Origin: a virus
Length of the DNA: 64,000 nt
IMG/VR virus record: IMGVR_UViG_3300005264_000830
Coordinates: 62,001-126,000 of that record
Direction: 5' to 3' (one strand)
Shown here: positions 63,601 through 64,000 of the stretch, in pieces
Numbering within the stretch: position 1 is the stretch's first letter
Layout of the letters: each line of letters opens with the position of its first letter
Translations under genes and position numbers: made by a program
Notes under the pieces: model-generated
What the model saw: only the letters and a program-made list of their open reading frames with translations
What the model was told of the DNA's origin: nothing
The model's database searches: none

Positions 63601-63717
63601 TCTTGTGAGAACGATGTTGGCGGGAAAGAATGTGGATGTTCCAAAATGATTTTTGTAGAAGATAAGAAAAAAATAACTAAACTAGTATGCTCTAAGTGCG
63701 GGGCAGATCAGGAGTAA
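60631..63717 (+). CDS. polA: Family A DNA polymerase with intein, ending before motif C
   Basis: A 1028-aa precursor. The 3'-5' exonuclease domain has 'IEVDTETTGFD' (Asp41, Glu43) and 'YAASDVAIL'. The polymerase domain has 'GRMSSSAPNMQNIP', motif A 'LITADMSGAELRILG' near 374 and motif B 'GSAKAVNFGL/CYGLSKYG', split by the intein. The 593-aa spliced protein continues to 'NAGIQGANADTI', then ends in a Cys-rich tail ('CGCSKM', 'CSKCGADQE') without the H-D-E motif C. The end of the palm must be missing, encoded downstream, or replaced. Start after TAGGAAAAA. Confidence 0.85.
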   Translation: MSVFEIKENSLPKPNYEYITNGEDVGRCIEEILKYKSIEVDTETTGFDPFSKKIVLVQIGIPNKSFVFDPRCDTEHSSVHLDQLKPVLANKDILKILQNAVFDMKMLKVHAGYYLENIYDTMLVEQLFNLGISARGAGLADLVRKYLGLEMTKEPANTFQNYNQKFKPFQIEYAASDVAILTLIKDLQEPRLISEGFENVSQLEFRFTKPMCEMELNGITMDVPKWRLMLKEIEADRDMEQDVIQKLLAENHGQNVMFGAPVININSPPQLLKSLSSYGLSLDGTSEGALSKFKGVPVIDALLKYRKLNKLMSTYGESLIDQINPITGRVHTRFRQMVQTGRMSSSAPNMQNIPKNQKYRSCFIAKPGYSLITADMSGAELRILGNISEDPVFIECYANGIDLHTRTASEIFHVPMEQVKGKMRGSAKAVNFGLCISQDTEIITNSGIKKIKDANIGELIANDLGSNKIIDTKYMGTKEVFKITTRFGYSIEATEDHLMKVINKDGKYIDKKLSAIDTKVDQLCLKINSNLFNTDKYKFENFSVKRVTNYKHFELPTTLTKDWAAFLGIFIAEGCLLKVKGRSKYGVTSFGFSKSASSEFISKIDILFTKLFKTRLSRTETIEKVHYNINSVLFCEWLYSIFKFNTGLKTDTIFIPECIKISPKDVQIEFLRWLMEGDGTIKKNGNTLKIQYSSKSIKLINDLQLLFLNLGIVSSILEETRKSYAGNFYYVLDIITNKCKKVFIDTVGFVTNYKNDKYIVNSKYIESSYMLRNQNKLLNKMIKSIPNNLKSNRLYYDTLYNCINYSNNSIGNTSLEKLYQLDDFLRHMHSNDIIALDILSIKSAGLKKVYDISVDKHQYFLANGFIVHNCYGLSKYGLAARLDISEKEADTMITTYFEKYSGVKSYLDNAARNAVKKGYSTTVSGRKRFYNVPPYGHPDRKKKQRSVERAAKNAGIQGANADTIIDGFGTYFSKIPMETDALEGPCWLKGSCENDVGGKECGCSKMIFVEDKKKITKLVCSKCGADQE
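61933..63237 (+). mobile_element. Intein with LAGLIDADG endonuclease in polA
   Basis: In-frame 1305 bp (435 aa). It starts at Cys ('CISQDTEIITNSG'), has block B 'IEATEDHLMKV', LAGLIDADG-like 'FLGIFIAEGCLL' and 'LRWLMEGDGTIKK', block F 'VYDISVDKHQYFLANG', and ends 'FIVHN' before extein Cys. All residues for Cys1/Cys+1 splicing are present. It sits inside motif B of the polymerase, a known favourite site for inteins in family A polymerases. Confidence 0.93.
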
Positions 63718-63719
63718 TA

Positions 63720-64000
63720 ATGGAACGAAAAGATAAAATAGTATTGACAAGAGGTTTTGAATATGTGGATTCAAAGTATTTAAAAAGCTATAGTGCTTGC
63801 GATGAAGTAATATTACCCTTACGAGGTACAGATATGTCAGCCGGTTATGATTTTTTTATGCCTTATGATATACTTATTGAGCCACAAGATAGTGTGTTTA
63901 TTTGGACTGATGTTAGAGCTTACATGTTAGATGGAGAAGTATTAGAATTGTACCCGAGATCCTCTACTGGAGGAAAGCGAGATATATGTCTTAAAAATAC
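63720..64000 (+). CDS. dut: dUTPase-like protein (3' partial)
   Basis: The ATG at 63720 follows GGAG three bases after the polymerase stop; the frame runs off the window after 93 full codons. 'LRGTDMSAGYDFFMPYD' is dUTPase motif 1 (A-G-Y-D) and 'LELYPRSSTGGK' motif 2 (P-R-S-S). It should hydrolyse dUTP to dUMP, limiting uracil in phage DNA and feeding thymidylate synthesis. Motifs 3-5 lie beyond the window. Confidence 0.8.
   Translation, partial: MERKDKIVLTRGFEYVDSKYLKSYSACDEVILPLRGTDMSAGYDFFMPYDILIEPQDSVFIWTDVRAYMLDGEVLELYPRSSTGGKRDICLKN

Noticed and set aside
1-64000. Alternative genetic code
   Set aside because: Clear genes end with TAA, TAG and TGA, and no conserved domain is interrupted by an in-frame stop apart from the frame-broken genes noted.

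Overview
The window is a 64 kb piece of a tailed double-stranded DNA phage (Caudoviricetes). It is AT-rich, tightly packed, almost entirely coded on the + strand, and uses the standard code, with TAA, TAG and TGA all ending genes. Most genes have purine-rich Shine-Dalgarno sites and many start and stop codons overlap. Four promoter-like sites share a TTGACA/TTTACA -35 and a TATATT -10 at 16-17 bp, which suggests a bacterial host with a sigma70-type polymerase. The host cannot be named from the sequence.

Region 1 (1-32301) is a run of very large virion genes, probably tail fibre or adhesion proteins. It includes a partial protein of at least 2504 aa and a 3499-aa protein. They are built from LamG/concanavalin folds, DUF2341-like folds, discoidin-like folds, beta-propellers, beta-helices, a SPRY domain and Ig-like carboxypeptidase-regulatory domains. 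One module of about 190 aa recurs in at least five places, several times nested inside another domain.

Region 2 (32302-42564) follows two tandem promoters and encodes replication and recombination: sliding clamp, RecA, a Vsr-like nuclease, DnaB helicase, a damaged zinc/TOPRIM primase, an OB-fold-like protein, a short DnaJ, RuvC and a RecB/Cas4-like Fe-S nuclease. It continues at 57713-64000 with a DNA methyltransferase, DnaX clamp loader, HNH nuclease, intein-bearing family A DNA polymerase and a partial dUTPase.

Region 3 (42565-57506) lies between the two replication blocks and is a sugar cluster: glycosyltransferases (one split by an intein), a Gfo/Idh dehydrogenase, a PLP sugar aminotransferase, two hexapeptide acyltransferases, a nucleotidyltransferase, a methyltransferase, a degenerate KdsC-like HAD protein and a broken Asp/Glu racemase. 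The set resembles bacterial pathways for acetamido sugars (dehydrogenase, aminotransferase, acetyltransferase). It probably makes and transfers an unusual sugar to virion, DNA or host surface; the target is not visible.

Inside region 3, at 43876-45704, is a patch unlike the rest. Five hairpin elements share one architecture (ATAA(C) outer stem, inner stem with compensatory changes, (G)TTAT). They are interleaved with tiny genes on both strands, two open frames without a normal start, and a possible kissing-loop pair.

A recurring oddity is apparent internal deletion: the primase lacks the TOPRIM DxD segment, a methyltransferase start is fused to a headless glycosyltransferase, and the racemase is split with its middle missing. 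These may be real small deletions or a composite assembly; read mapping would decide.
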